A stretch of 64,000 bases of DNA. Origin: CAIZGX01 sp964385405 (lineage in GTDB: Bacteria > Bacteroidota > Bacteroidia > Flavobacteriales_D > Sanyastnellaceae). Below are positions 37,101-44,479 of the stretch, in pieces. The stretch's first letter is position 1. The number at the start of each line of letters is the position of its first letter. The stretch spans positions 1 to 64,000 of the forward strand of contig CAYLOT010000005.1 of assembly GCA_964385405.1 (NCBI GenBank), in the 5' to 3' direction. The position numbers were made by a program, and so were the translations under genes. The notes beneath the pieces were generated by a model. That model saw only the letters and a program-made list of their open reading frames with translations, was not told where the DNA came from and did not search any database.

Positions 37101-37263
37101 TGTGATTTTCGAAACGAGTAATCCGGCTGATGTTTGGACAGGCAATGTTCACGGAGGGGACTACTATGCTCAACCCGATGCCTATTTATATGAAATTACA
37201 CTTCAGTTAAAAGCTGGGGAAGCTCCATTGAGAAAGGTTGGAACTGTAATTTTAATTCGCTAA
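31144..37263 (+). CDS. Giant Ig-like-repeat secreted protein, T9SS type B cargo
   Basis: 2039 residues starting with TTG; no ATG lies between it and the signal peptide (LVFSLLTVQSFGQ). An N-terminal Cys-rich PPC/CUB-like region spans about residues 25-165. Several Ig/PKD-like domains run to about residue 650. Seven and a half copies of a two-module repeat of 150 residues follow (A module: NATIxxAGPxCADxxPxxL; B module: DGTITPxGPFCQxxLP; both with GGTWSGxGI). Two PKD-like domains and a C-terminal type B sorting domain (PNSFTPDSDGTNDVF, YNRWGDVIFET) end the protein. It is likely a surface adhesin or extracellular matrix protein. It is a close paralogue of the next gene. No PorP/SprF gene is adjacent; the one at 2078 could serve it. 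Confidence 0.92.
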   Translation: MKTHIVFFCTLVFSLLTVQSFGQGANCLGATPICSGTPTTFPAVLGGSVPAGNNYGCLGSQPNPSWFTLTVGSTGPITINQTAPCDQDYAVWGPFNSLAAACAGLTAAPVSCSFSPASGNTFTLPTAAPGQIFIMLLTNFGNCTGSINITESPGGGTLTCVPVCAVTASNLGPYCTGTTITLNATAATGATGYSWTGPNGFTATGQNVTIPNCNASMAGVYTVTATGAATCSGSTTVVVNPTPTMNPSVSSPVCIGSPINFTSGAPVGALVAWTGPAFAALNPNPTIASATLANAGNYTVTVLQNGCQAQQIFPVVVTAAPTVTATPSVTYCSGLTVPSIAFTGTPANATYTWTNNQPTIGLAGSGSGAIPSFTANNTSANPIVANISVVPQLGSCNGTASNFTITVNPVPALTTPASNVYCEGAQFPGVTWGASAGSTISWTNSNPAIGLPASGTGNIPAFTTSQVTNQTIATITATPSQGTCVGTPITFTITVNNAPSANITDIGPLCSNVGFQTLVAATPGGVWSGPGIINTSSGLFNPLIAGAATHTITYTLNLPNQCPASDVTQIQVISVPVANAGVNQSVCQGQTVNLNGSFTNSNTGNETFTWTPTTNLTNTTTLTPVYTANSTQTYTLTVSSGICSSTDDVVITMLPQSNATINSAGPYCADVTPVVLTAAQTGGTWSGPGITNATTGAFNPALANIGNNTITYSIGGSCPSTDTQVIVIYAVPNGTITSSGPYCQSALPLTLTAATPGGTWSGTGINNASTGSFGSPTLAANTYAITYTTSGNCPRTFNQNIVVNASTNATINAAGPFCADIAPVILTAAQTGGTWSGTGITNPSTGAFNPASASVGNNTVTYSIGGPCPSTDSQIIVVYAVPNGAITPSGPYCQSALPVTLTAATPGGTWSGTGINNPSTGSFGSPSLAANTYAITYTTAGNCPRTFNQNIVVNASTNATINAAGPFCSDDAAVILTAAQTGGTWTGPGITNAATGAFNPANANAGNNTITYSIGGPCPSTDTQVIVVNSLTDGTITPVGPFCQSDLPFTLTAASTGGTWSGTGINNTSTGSFGSTTLAANTYTVTYNTGGNCPQIFTETIVVNANTNATITPAGPYCADVAPVVLTAAQTGGVWSGPGITNTTTGAFNPANANTGNNTVTYSIGGPCPSSDTQVIVIYDVPDGTITPVGPFCQSDLPITLTAASTGGIWTGTGINNSSTGSFGSSTLAANTYTINYNTGGNCAHDFTTTIVVNANVDATITPQPNVCADAPSLTFVAAQSGGTWSGNGITDAMLGTFDPAAVIPGPQTITYTISGVCPDSDTEALEVYEVFDGTITPAGPFCQAELPFTLLAASAGGTWTGTGINNPSTGSFGSTSLAENSYVVTYTTAGNCPRVFNETIVVNANVDATISDVAPLCADAAPFNLSSEDPGGTWSGTGITDPVNGTFDPSVAIAGTQTITYTIPGSCPSIDTQDITVYAVYDGTITPVGPFCQADLPITLTAASTGGTWSGSGINDSNTGSFGSISLVPNSYTITYTTQGNCSEENTTTILVNESMDASISAVTNICNDAPAFNMTAADAGGTWSGQGVSATGTFTPNSVAPNTYTITYSIGGACPDSDTHDVVVLPVPDGTIAPAGPFCQDALPQTLVAASTGGTWSGTGITSAANGTFGAANTPAGNYSITYTTPGQCSIAFNQVIQVIENLDATIASAGPFCEDDAPYILSSASPGGVWSGTGTIATNGQISPSVLGSGTYTFNYNIDNNGCLSSDNVQVTVNALPQPSFAASVTEGCSPLPVTLTNTSNPLGSSCVWYVDGVPAGNGNSFSEIFTGSGCSDIGIMVVDAAGCSQSVTISDFVCTYSNPSASFAWSPFQPMIGEVVTFENTSIGGEIYTWNINGQGASGMMVDYIVPSDIDEEFQACLYVEGQEGCSDSQCYTVVVSSETLIFVPNSFTPDSDGTNDVFAPIITGLMNVSDYSFRVYNRWGDVIFETSNPADVWTGNVHGGDYYAQPDAYLYEITLQLKAGEAPLRKVGTVILIR
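33115..36280 (+). repeat. 450-base tandem coding repeat, about 7 copies
   Basis: A module starts lie at about 33115, 33565, 34015, 34465 and 34914 and continue to about 36259, a spacing of 449-450 bases (150 codons). The 33551 and 34001 copies share a stretch of more than 25 identical bases, a sign of recent duplication or gene conversion. Later copies have drifted more. Confidence 0.9.
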
Positions 37264-37303
37264 AATTAGCGACAAGAGTTTTATTTCCCCCGCAACTATT
37301 TCG

Positions 37304-37311
37304 TACTTTTG
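37304..37311 (+). promoter_or_regulatory. -7 promoter element for the 1327-residue adhesin gene
   Basis: TACTTTTG (TAnnTTTG). It lies 55 bases before the GTG start codon. Confidence 0.5.
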
Positions 37312-37317
37312 TTAGTC

Positions 37318-37339
37318 TAATGTTCAATAAGGAACATTA
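37318..37339 (+). promoter_or_regulatory. 5'-terminal stem-loop in the adhesin leader
   Basis: The inverted repeat TAATGTTC-AATAAG-GAACATTA (8-bp perfect stem) begins about 6 bases after the -7 element, at the expected RNA 5' end. It could protect the mRNA or be an operator. Confidence 0.55.
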
Positions 37340-37366
37340 CCTTGCATTTGACCTAAACCTATAGTT

Positions 37367-40300
37367 GTGAAAAAATATTTATTTATCGTTCTTGCCGTTT
37401 TCTTAGCTGTTGTTTCAAAAGCACAACCAGGACCTACAACGTACACACTAAATCCTCAACCAATCAATGGTCAGTATTCTACCGGTATGGTTGTAACTAT
37501 GTGTTTTACTATGACTGGATTTGGTGGTTGTGGAAGTGCCGAATGGTTCGAGGGATTTGATTTGAATTTAGGACCAGGTTGGACGAATGTAACTCCAGTG
37601 ACACCCCCTGCCGATTGTGGCGGACCCGCACCAGGTGGACAGGGTTGGATTTGGTTAGTAACGAATAACACTGCAGTTGGTCCAGTTGGTCCTGGATACT
37701 TTTACGAAGGTCCAACAGGGCCTATTGATGGAAACCCCTCAAACGACTGGGGAGATGCAGGTAATTGTACTTGGAGTTTTTGCGTGAATTTAACCGTGGC
37801 GAATACCCCAGCGGCAGGAAACCTTTCAGTTGCCGTCTCACCTGCATCGGATGGTTATTGGGGAAGTTGGGGTGGAAATGGGTGTGATTATGCAACACCA
37901 ATAACGGTTTTGCCTCCATCTACAAGCATTTCTGGTGTTCCTATCTGTGCCGTAACCGCATCTGCAACTTCAACGAATGCGAACAACTGTGCTGGAGCAA
38001 CAGTTACATTGGCCGCTTCAAATGCTTTTGGAGCGACGAATTACACTTGGACAGGACCAAACGGATACACAGCAACAGGTCAGTCTGTGACAATTCCTGG
38101 CGCACAAGTTGCTAATGCTGGATTGTACACAGTAACGGCTACAGGAGCCGCTACCTGTTCAGGATCTACAACTGTAGTTGTGAACCCGGTCCCCCAGTTG
38201 AATGTGAGTACAAACGCGCCCGTTTGTGTGTGTAACCCACTTACCTTAAGCTCTGGCCTCACTCCAACTCCTGGATTACTTGTTGCTTGGACAGGACCTG
38301 GTTTTGCTTCATTAAATGCAAATCCTACCATAGCTTGTCCACAAGTAACAAATAGTGGAACCTACACTTGTACTGCGTTGCAGGCTGGTTGTCAGGCGCA
38401 ACAAACGGTTTCGGTCTTAGTAAGTCCTACGCCTTCAGCAGTAGTAAGCCCTGGTGGAACCTACAATGTTTGTGCAGGAGCGACAATTCCAACTCAAACA
38501 ATTACTGGGACGCCTGCCAACGCAGTTTTAGGATGGACAAATACACAACCTGGAATTGGAATACCTGCATCTGGAATTGGAACTATTCCTTCGTTCACTG
38601 CTGTGAACAATACAGCGGCATCAATTACCTCAGTGGTCACTGTTACTCCAACGCTTGGAACTTGTACAGGAACCCCAAGTACAATTACCATTACTGTTGG
38701 TCCGAGTCCAACAATCGTTGAGCCTGTATCGAATTTGTATTGTGACGGAGCAACTTTTGCAGGAGTTGATTGGGGTGCTACGCCCTCGAGCACGGTTGTC
38801 AATTGGACGAACGATAACACGAATTCTGGATTACCGGGCTCCGGCGTTGGGAATATTGGAAGTTTTGTTCTCAACAATCCAAGTTTGAGCCAGGCACTTT
38901 CAACATTTACAGCGACTCCTTCGGTGGGCACTTGTGTAGGTGCACCAGTGACTTTCACGGTTACTGTAGCAGGAAATGGTGATGCTACCATTACGGATAT
39001 TGGTCCGTTGTGTTCAGATGTAGGGCCACAAATGATTATTGCCGCCGACCCTACAGGAACGTGGTCGGGACCGGGAATCGTGAGTACTGATGGTAATACT
39101 TCGGTCTTCGATCCAACTGTCGTTGGCCCCGGTGTTCATTCCATTTATTATAGTATTCCGGGTCAATGTGGAGGAACTGATGGAACCCAAATTGAAGTAG
39201 TGAATGTTCCCGCCGCTTTCGCTGGTCTTGACTTCAGTATTTGCGAAGGAGTAGATTCTGTGATGGTTGGCTCTTTCACCAACTCAAGCACGGGAACAGA
39301 GCAGTATACTTGGTCACCTTCAACCTATTTGAGTGACGCTACAATTTCATCACCAACTTTGTCAGCAACAACTACCATGACTTATACCTTAACGGTTAAC
39401 TCTGGTATTTGTGCTTCAAGCGATGATGTTGTGGTTACGGTAGTGCCGCAAAGCGATGCTACGATAATAGCTTCTGGTCCTTATTGCGCAGACATAGCGC
39501 CTGTGCAGTTATCTTCCGTAGAACCGGGAGGAACATGGTCTGGAACAGGTATTATCAATTCCGCCAATGGAACTTTTGATCCCGCGGTTGCTACACCTTC
39601 AACGCAAACAATTACTTATTCAATAGGCGGCTTTTGTCCTTCAACAGATACGGAAGATTTTATTGTTTGGTCTGTTCCCGATGGAACGATTACACCTGCA
39701 GGCCCTTTCTGTGTCTCGGAATTGCCTATTACTCTGACTGCAGCAAGCATAGGTGGTACTTGGAGTGGAACAGGAATTACAAGTACAACGAACGGCACTT
39801 TCGGTAGCCCTAACACTGCACCGAGCTCCTATGTTATCAATTACAATACTGGGGGAAACTGTCCACGAGATTTCACAGAAACTATAGTGGTTAACGCGAA
39901 CTCAAACGCAACAATCAACCCAATAGCTGATATATGCAACAATGCTGCCGCTGTTGCTTTAACTGCTGCACAAGCGGGCGGCATTTGGTCAGGTCAGGGA
40001 GTTTCTGGAGCAAGCTTCAATCCTGCTGGATTGGCTCCCGACACGTATACAGTGACTTATAACATCGGAGGTGCTTGTCCAGATTCAGATACACATGATA
40101 TAGTTGTTTTAGCTGTCCCAGACGGAACCATTACTCCCGCTGGCCCATTCTGTCAAGACGCTTTACCTCAAACGCTGTCTGCAGCAACGGCGGGAGGAAC
40201 ATGGAGTGGAACTGGAATCACGAGTGCTTCAAATGGAACATTTGGAAATGCAAATACTCCTGCCGGAAATTATACCATTAGTTATACGACTTCCGGTCTT

Positions 40301-41350
40301 TGTCCTCAAACATTCTCGGAGAACATTCAAGTTATAGGAAATCTCGACGCAACCATTGCTTCAGCCGGACCATTTTGCGAAAACGCAAGTGTCCAAAATT
40401 TATCTGCGGCAAGTCCAGGAGGAACATGGGCCGGAACAGGTTCGATAACTGCAGGAGGTCAAATTTCACCCTCAACATTAGGAGCGGGCACCTACACGTT
40501 CACGTACAACATTAATAATAACGGCTGTTTGAGTAGTGATGATGTTCAAGTTACGGTTAATTCATTGCCTACACCGAGTTTCTCGACCAGTGTTACTGCA
40601 GGATGTTCTCCGCTCTCTGTTAGTTTTACAAATACTTCGAACCCGATTGGAAGCAGTTGTGTGTGGACAATAGATGGAGCCGCTGTTGGAAGCGGAAATA
40701 CATTGAGCCAAACATTTACTGGCAACTCATGTTCAGATATAGGCATCACAATTACGGATGCAGCAGGATGCAGTGCTTCAATCACTCAAAACGATGTAGT
40801 ATGTGTAGTGTCTAATCCGTCGGCATCTTTCAGTTGGACGCCTTCAGAGCCAACTTCTGGAAGCACCATCTTCTTCGACAACGCATCTCTTGGTGGAGTT
40901 ACTTATGACTGGACCATCGACGGAGTGTCTTATACAAGTGAAAATGTTACGTTCCCGTTGCCAAGTTCTGTGGGTGAAACTTTCCAGGCCTGCTTGGAGG
41001 TTACGGGAGTAGGTGGATGTATGGATGCACAATGTTACACTGTGAGTGTAAGCAGCAGTTCGTATGTTTATATACCGAATTCGTTTACACCAGATGGAGA
41101 TGGCAAAAACGATGTATTCGCACCAGTAGTAACAGGATTGTCGAGTACATCGCGTTACAGCTTCCGCGTCTATAATCGTTGGGGAGATTTAATTTTCGAA
41201 ACGAAAGATCCAAATGATGTTTGGATAGGAGACGTTAACGGAGGATCACACTTTGCCGAGGATGGAGCATATGTCTATGAAATTAAAATACAATTTAACT
41301 CTGGTGAAGAGCCGTTCAATAGAATGGGAACAGTAGTGTTGGTTCGTTAA
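37367..41350 (+). CDS. Giant Ig-like-repeat secreted protein 2, T9SS type B cargo
   Basis: 1327 residues with a GTG start (GTG AAA AAA before a signal peptide ending VVSKAQ). The N-terminal domain differs from that of its paralogue (a Gly/Pro/Trp-rich segment, residues about 20-185). From PICAVTAS onward the two align domain by domain: Ig/PKD-like units, then two and a half copies of the same 150-residue A/B repeat (from about 39455), two PKD-like domains and a type B sorting domain (PNSFTPDGDGKNDVF, YNRWGDLIFET). The length difference from the paralogue is close to five repeat copies. It was probably formed by tandem duplication with a swapped N-terminus. It is surface-exposed by inference. 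Its stop interlocks with that of the convergent gene. Confidence 0.92.
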   Translation: MKKYLFIVLAVFLAVVSKAQPGPTTYTLNPQPINGQYSTGMVVTMCFTMTGFGGCGSAEWFEGFDLNLGPGWTNVTPVTPPADCGGPAPGGQGWIWLVTNNTAVGPVGPGYFYEGPTGPIDGNPSNDWGDAGNCTWSFCVNLTVANTPAAGNLSVAVSPASDGYWGSWGGNGCDYATPITVLPPSTSISGVPICAVTASATSTNANNCAGATVTLAASNAFGATNYTWTGPNGYTATGQSVTIPGAQVANAGLYTVTATGAATCSGSTTVVVNPVPQLNVSTNAPVCVCNPLTLSSGLTPTPGLLVAWTGPGFASLNANPTIACPQVTNSGTYTCTALQAGCQAQQTVSVLVSPTPSAVVSPGGTYNVCAGATIPTQTITGTPANAVLGWTNTQPGIGIPASGIGTIPSFTAVNNTAASITSVVTVTPTLGTCTGTPSTITITVGPSPTIVEPVSNLYCDGATFAGVDWGATPSSTVVNWTNDNTNSGLPGSGVGNIGSFVLNNPSLSQALSTFTATPSVGTCVGAPVTFTVTVAGNGDATITDIGPLCSDVGPQMIIAADPTGTWSGPGIVSTDGNTSVFDPTVVGPGVHSIYYSIPGQCGGTDGTQIEVVNVPAAFAGLDFSICEGVDSVMVGSFTNSSTGTEQYTWSPSTYLSDATISSPTLSATTTMTYTLTVNSGICASSDDVVVTVVPQSDATIIASGPYCADIAPVQLSSVEPGGTWSGTGIINSANGTFDPAVATPSTQTITYSIGGFCPSTDTEDFIVWSVPDGTITPAGPFCVSELPITLTAASIGGTWSGTGITSTTNGTFGSPNTAPSSYVINYNTGGNCPRDFTETIVVNANSNATINPIADICNNAAAVALTAAQAGGIWSGQGVSGASFNPAGLAPDTYTVTYNIGGACPDSDTHDIVVLAVPDGTITPAGPFCQDALPQTLSAATAGGTWSGTGITSASNGTFGNANTPAGNYTISYTTSGLCPQTFSENIQVIGNLDATIASAGPFCENASVQNLSAASPGGTWAGTGSITAGGQISPSTLGAGTYTFTYNINNNGCLSSDDVQVTVNSLPTPSFSTSVTAGCSPLSVSFTNTSNPIGSSCVWTIDGAAVGSGNTLSQTFTGNSCSDIGITITDAAGCSASITQNDVVCVVSNPSASFSWTPSEPTSGSTIFFDNASLGGVTYDWTIDGVSYTSENVTFPLPSSVGETFQACLEVTGVGGCMDAQCYTVSVSSSSYVYIPNSFTPDGDGKNDVFAPVVTGLSSTSRYSFRVYNRWGDLIFETKDPNDVWIGDVNGGSHFAEDGAYVYEIKIQFNSGEEPFNRMGTVVLVR
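39455..40480 (+). repeat. 450-base tandem coding repeat, about 2.5 copies
   Basis: The same A/B repeat as in the upstream paralogue, with A modules at about 39455, 39905 and 40346. The last B-A junction (PDGTITPAGPFCQDALPQTL, then NLDATIASAGPFCE) is nearly the same as the last junction in the paralogue, which marks it as the shared ancestral end of the array. Confidence 0.85.
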
Positions 41351-43329
41351 CGAATAAGACAAATAAAACCTTTGAATTCACGAGCTTCACCGCTCGTGAA
41401 TTTTGCTTTTATAGCATAGCTATAAACACCTTCAGGAGCGAAATAATTTCCACTTTTTACTTCACCCACCCATGGTAAATTCGGATTTGTGCTTGTGAAA
41501 ATAACATCACCCCAACGATTAAATACAAGTGTTTCAACTTCTGTCCACCCATTGATTTCTGGATACCAAACATCGTTAATTCCATCTCCATTTGGAGTGA
41601 AGGAATTCGGTACATACACATAGATATTGCAGTCTTCAAATTCCATATTCCAGTTGCGGGAAACGGTCTCGCAAACGTTTGAAACTGTTACGGAGTAATT
41701 TCCAGATTCATAGAAGAGATGGGTTGAAAGTTCAGTACCATCAAACCACAAAAAATATTCTGCAGTTGGAGAAGACGCGGTAAGGGTTACTGTATCGCCT
41801 TGGCAGTAAGAATAATTCGCTCCTATTGGGATGACAATTGGATCGAGGATCGAAATGTAAAGCGAGTCAGAAACATTGCATACACCGTCTGAAAAGGAAG
41901 CCGTGACTAGCCCTTCAGAGTTTGTTTGGAAGGTTGAAGATAGGGTGCTGCTGTTCCAGGTAACCGGCTCATTAAATAAAAAGCTAATGCTCTCGCCAGA
42001 GCAAAGAGTTGTATCTGCTCCCAAATCAATTACAGGAGGTGAGATTACTGTTACAAGCACGCTGTCGGGCATTGGACAGCCTTGATAGAAATAAGTGCCG
42101 TAAATCATTCCGGAGGAAGAAATAGGCAAAGAAGTTCCGGTAGTTCCGTTTCCCCATAAGACACTTTGGCTTGTGGTATACGAATAAGGCTCATTTGCAC
42201 ACACCGAAACATCGGGGCCTAGGTTCCAATTTGGAAGAGTAATAACCGAAACATTGACTACGTCAGTTACTGAACAACCATTGAGCGTTGCAGTGACTTG
42301 GTAGCTTCCGGAACTCTGCACGTTGAAACTAGCGGTTGAAGGACCATTAAGCCACTGCACGGTATCGAAATTACCAGTGGCTATTAAACTCGCGGTTCCT
42401 TCCGGACAGATGGTTGTGTCTGCCCCGGCATCGACAGATACTTCCAAAGGAGAAACAACAAAATCAAATGAACCCGAAGCAGTATTTCCGCATGCGTCTG
42501 TTACATAACCTGCGAGATCGGAAATAGACAATGTATAGTTTCCTGCAGGAAGATTGCCTAATGTTGGAACCAGCGTCACAGAAGGGTTTCCGGGAGAGTT
42601 AGGGGTTGGTAGCTCAATGGAGTTGATGGCCACATTTCCTGAAGGACCGGTAAGTTGAAAGTCTACAGGTTGTATAGACGTAGTGACAATGTTTTCATCG
42701 AACGCTACGATTACTCCAGGATTGTTACAGTCTGTAGTGACGTTTAAAATAGTTGGGTTAATGTCATCGAATAGTGAAGCGGTTGAATTGGAAAAATCAA
42801 TGGTATAACCGCTGCTGCTGTTTGACCAATTCATGACGACGAGTGCATAAGTTTGTCCTGCGACAACATTCAGATCGGCATTAAAGGCTGGACCGTTGAT
42901 ATCACCTGGACCATTGCTGTTGCCAGAGCCTCCGGCTGAACTTGAAATACCTGTCGGACCCGAACCAAAGAAAAGTCCGTAAGAATTGCAACTTACTTCG
43001 GGTGAGGTTCCGTTCATTATTCCCGCGCAACCGTTATCTGTAATGTTGAACATGCCCCAATCGTAGTCGGCATCAATATCTGAAGGATCAAGAATAAATC
43101 CCATGTTTCCCGACTGAGTAACTGTGAAGGTGTACCACATCGAACTCGTTTCGGTTCCGCTGTTACAAGCACCCGTGGGTTCGAATATGTTTCCAAAAGT
43201 GGAAGTAGCGTTGGCTTCTGTATAAACATCTTCACACAACTGAGTGGCCCCATTGCAATCGCTAACGCTTTGTCCAAAAATTTTGGAAGCGAACAATGCA
43301 CAAACGAAACAGGTGGACCAAAATTTCAT
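41347..43329 (-). CDS. Secreted Ig-like-domain protein, T9SS type B cargo
   Basis: 660 residues with a signal peptide (ALFASKIFGQ). An N-terminal PPC-like region spans about residues 20-190 (SMWYTFTVTQSGNMGF, GQTYALVVMNW). A Big/FN3-like domain occupies about 190-300 (YTLSISDLAGYVTDACGN), then several Ig-like units (VDAGADTTICPEGTASLIA, LGPDVSVCANEPYSY, LGADTTLCSGESISF). A type B sorting domain ends it (YVPNSFTPNGDGINDVW, FNRWGDVIFTS). It lacks the 150-residue repeat of its two neighbours but shares their export signal. It converges on the second giant gene with a 4-base stop overlap. The substrate or partner is unknown. Confidence 0.9.
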   Translation of the reverse strand: MKFWSTCFVCALFASKIFGQSVSDCNGATQLCEDVYTEANATSTFGNIFEPTGACNSGTETSSMWYTFTVTQSGNMGFILDPSDIDADYDWGMFNITDNGCAGIMNGTSPEVSCNSYGLFFGSGPTGISSSAGGSGNSNGPGDINGPAFNADLNVVAGQTYALVVMNWSNSSSGYTIDFSNSTASLFDDINPTILNVTTDCNNPGVIVAFDENIVTTSIQPVDFQLTGPSGNVAINSIELPTPNSPGNPSVTLVPTLGNLPAGNYTLSISDLAGYVTDACGNTASGSFDFVVSPLEVSVDAGADTTICPEGTASLIATGNFDTVQWLNGPSTASFNVQSSGSYQVTATLNGCSVTDVVNVSVITLPNWNLGPDVSVCANEPYSYTTSQSVLWGNGTTGTSLPISSSGMIYGTYFYQGCPMPDSVLVTVISPPVIDLGADTTLCSGESISFLFNEPVTWNSSTLSSTFQTNSEGLVTASFSDGVCNVSDSLYISILDPIVIPIGANYSYCQGDTVTLTASSPTAEYFLWFDGTELSTHLFYESGNYSVTVSNVCETVSRNWNMEFEDCNIYVYVPNSFTPNGDGINDVWYPEINGWTEVETLVFNRWGDVIFTSTNPNLPWVGEVKSGNYFAPEGVYSYAIKAKFTSGEAREFKGFICLIR

Positions 43330-43394
43330 TCAAAACAGTTAAGGCAGTTGATGCAATTTACTGTTTTTTTGAATGTTAGAGCAATGATTTGGAA

Positions 43395-44390
43395 TTAAAG
43401 CGGAATAAACTCGCCAATCTTTTTGTTTTCTATTTGAAGAAGCTGCTTATTCGTTTGAGAGATTTTAAGCAAATTTTCAATGGGTTCTAAAACAGGTTCA
43501 TCTGAAAGATCGAAACAACCGTAGTGCATTGGAATCATTTTTTTCGCGCCCATTTCTTCTGCTGCACGGAGAGCGTCTTTCGGTGAGATATGATTTTGTT
43601 TCATGAACCATTCGGGTTGATATGCGCCAATTCCGATGATGCAATAATCGATATTGAAATAGTCTCCGACTTCTTTCAAATGCGTGTTGTATCCCGTGTC
43701 ACCACTAAAGTAAATGGTGGTGTTTTCAGAATGAATAACGAATGCTCCCCAAAGGTGTTCATTGTAATCGAACAAACCACGTTTCGCCCAGTGCTGTGAA
43801 GGCAGAAATGAAATGGTTAAATTGTTTTTCAAATTAGAAAAAACCTGATACCAGCCCGCTTCCTCAATGATTTTATGTCCAGTTAAACTTCGAATGAGCG
43901 ACCCCATTTTCAATCCAGTTAACACTTTCGCATTCTTCGATTTTTTTAGAATGCTTTTTAACGTTTTTCCGCTAAGATGATCGCGGTGATTGTGACTTAA
44001 AAGGATGTACTCAATTTCGGGCAATTCATTAATATGGAAGGGAAGCGTGGTGTAACGCTTATGGAATGGAGAAAGCTTCTCAAAAACAGGGTCGGTAATG
44101 ATATTCAGACCATTAATTCGAATGAAGAAACACGCGTGACCAAGCCAAACAATTCCATCTTCGCTTCCTTTTAACCAATCGAAATTTTCTGCAATTTCAG
44201 GTCCTTCCATGCCCATTTTTTTTTCGGCTTGAAAGGGATTTGTGGCGCGCTTCCATTTCATCACATCTTTGAAATTCGGTTCGAATTGCGTGTGGAAGTT
44301 CATGAAGCGCCCCGAATGATCTAATGGAGTTTTTACTTCAATAAAGTTGGGATAAATGTACTTCAGCGCAGGGTTCTCTGTCTTCTTCAT
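43395..44390 (-). CDS. MBL-fold metallo-hydrolase (UlaG/NAPE-PLD-like)
   Basis: 331 residues from the ATG at 44390. A longer frame to 44465 would run through a terminator hairpin for the neighbouring gene, so the shorter start is chosen. The metal-binding motif HNHRDH, a following His in SQHW, SGDTGYN and PMHYGCFD are all in place. WLGHACFFIRINGLNIITDPVF is typical of the branch that includes NAPE-phospholipase D and UlaG. It has no signal peptide and is likely cytosolic. The substrate is unknown; phospholipid or lactone hydrolysis are the family precedents. Confidence 0.85.
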   Translation of the reverse strand: MKKTENPALKYIYPNFIEVKTPLDHSGRFMNFHTQFEPNFKDVMKWKRATNPFQAEKKMGMEGPEIAENFDWLKGSEDGIVWLGHACFFIRINGLNIITDPVFEKLSPFHKRYTTLPFHINELPEIEYILLSHNHRDHLSGKTLKSILKKSKNAKVLTGLKMGSLIRSLTGHKIIEEAGWYQVFSNLKNNLTISFLPSQHWAKRGLFDYNEHLWGAFVIHSENTTIYFSGDTGYNTHLKEVGDYFNIDYCIIGIGAYQPEWFMKQNHISPKDALRAAEEMGAKKMIPMHYGCFDLSDEPVLEPIENLLKISQTNKQLLQIENKKIGEFIPL

Positions 44391-44429
44391 AAACGTAAAA
44401 CAAAGTAAAGGTAGAATGGTTTGATTCAA

Positions 44430-44456
44430 AAAGAAAAGGGCCGACGAATCGGCCCT
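44430..44456 (-). terminator. Intrinsic terminator of the sialidase-like gene
   Basis: On the minus strand the stem AGGGCCGA/TCGGCCCT with loop TTCG is followed by TTTTCTTTTT. It lies 24 bases after the stop of the 44480-46315 gene. Confidence 0.9.
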
Positions 44457-44479
44457 CTTCCACAAATAAAATTAAAATC

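Noticed and set aside
44391..44465. N-terminal extension of the MBL-fold hydrolase
   Set aside because: It would translate through the terminator hairpin of the neighbouring gene, and the ATG at 44390 gives a sensible start.
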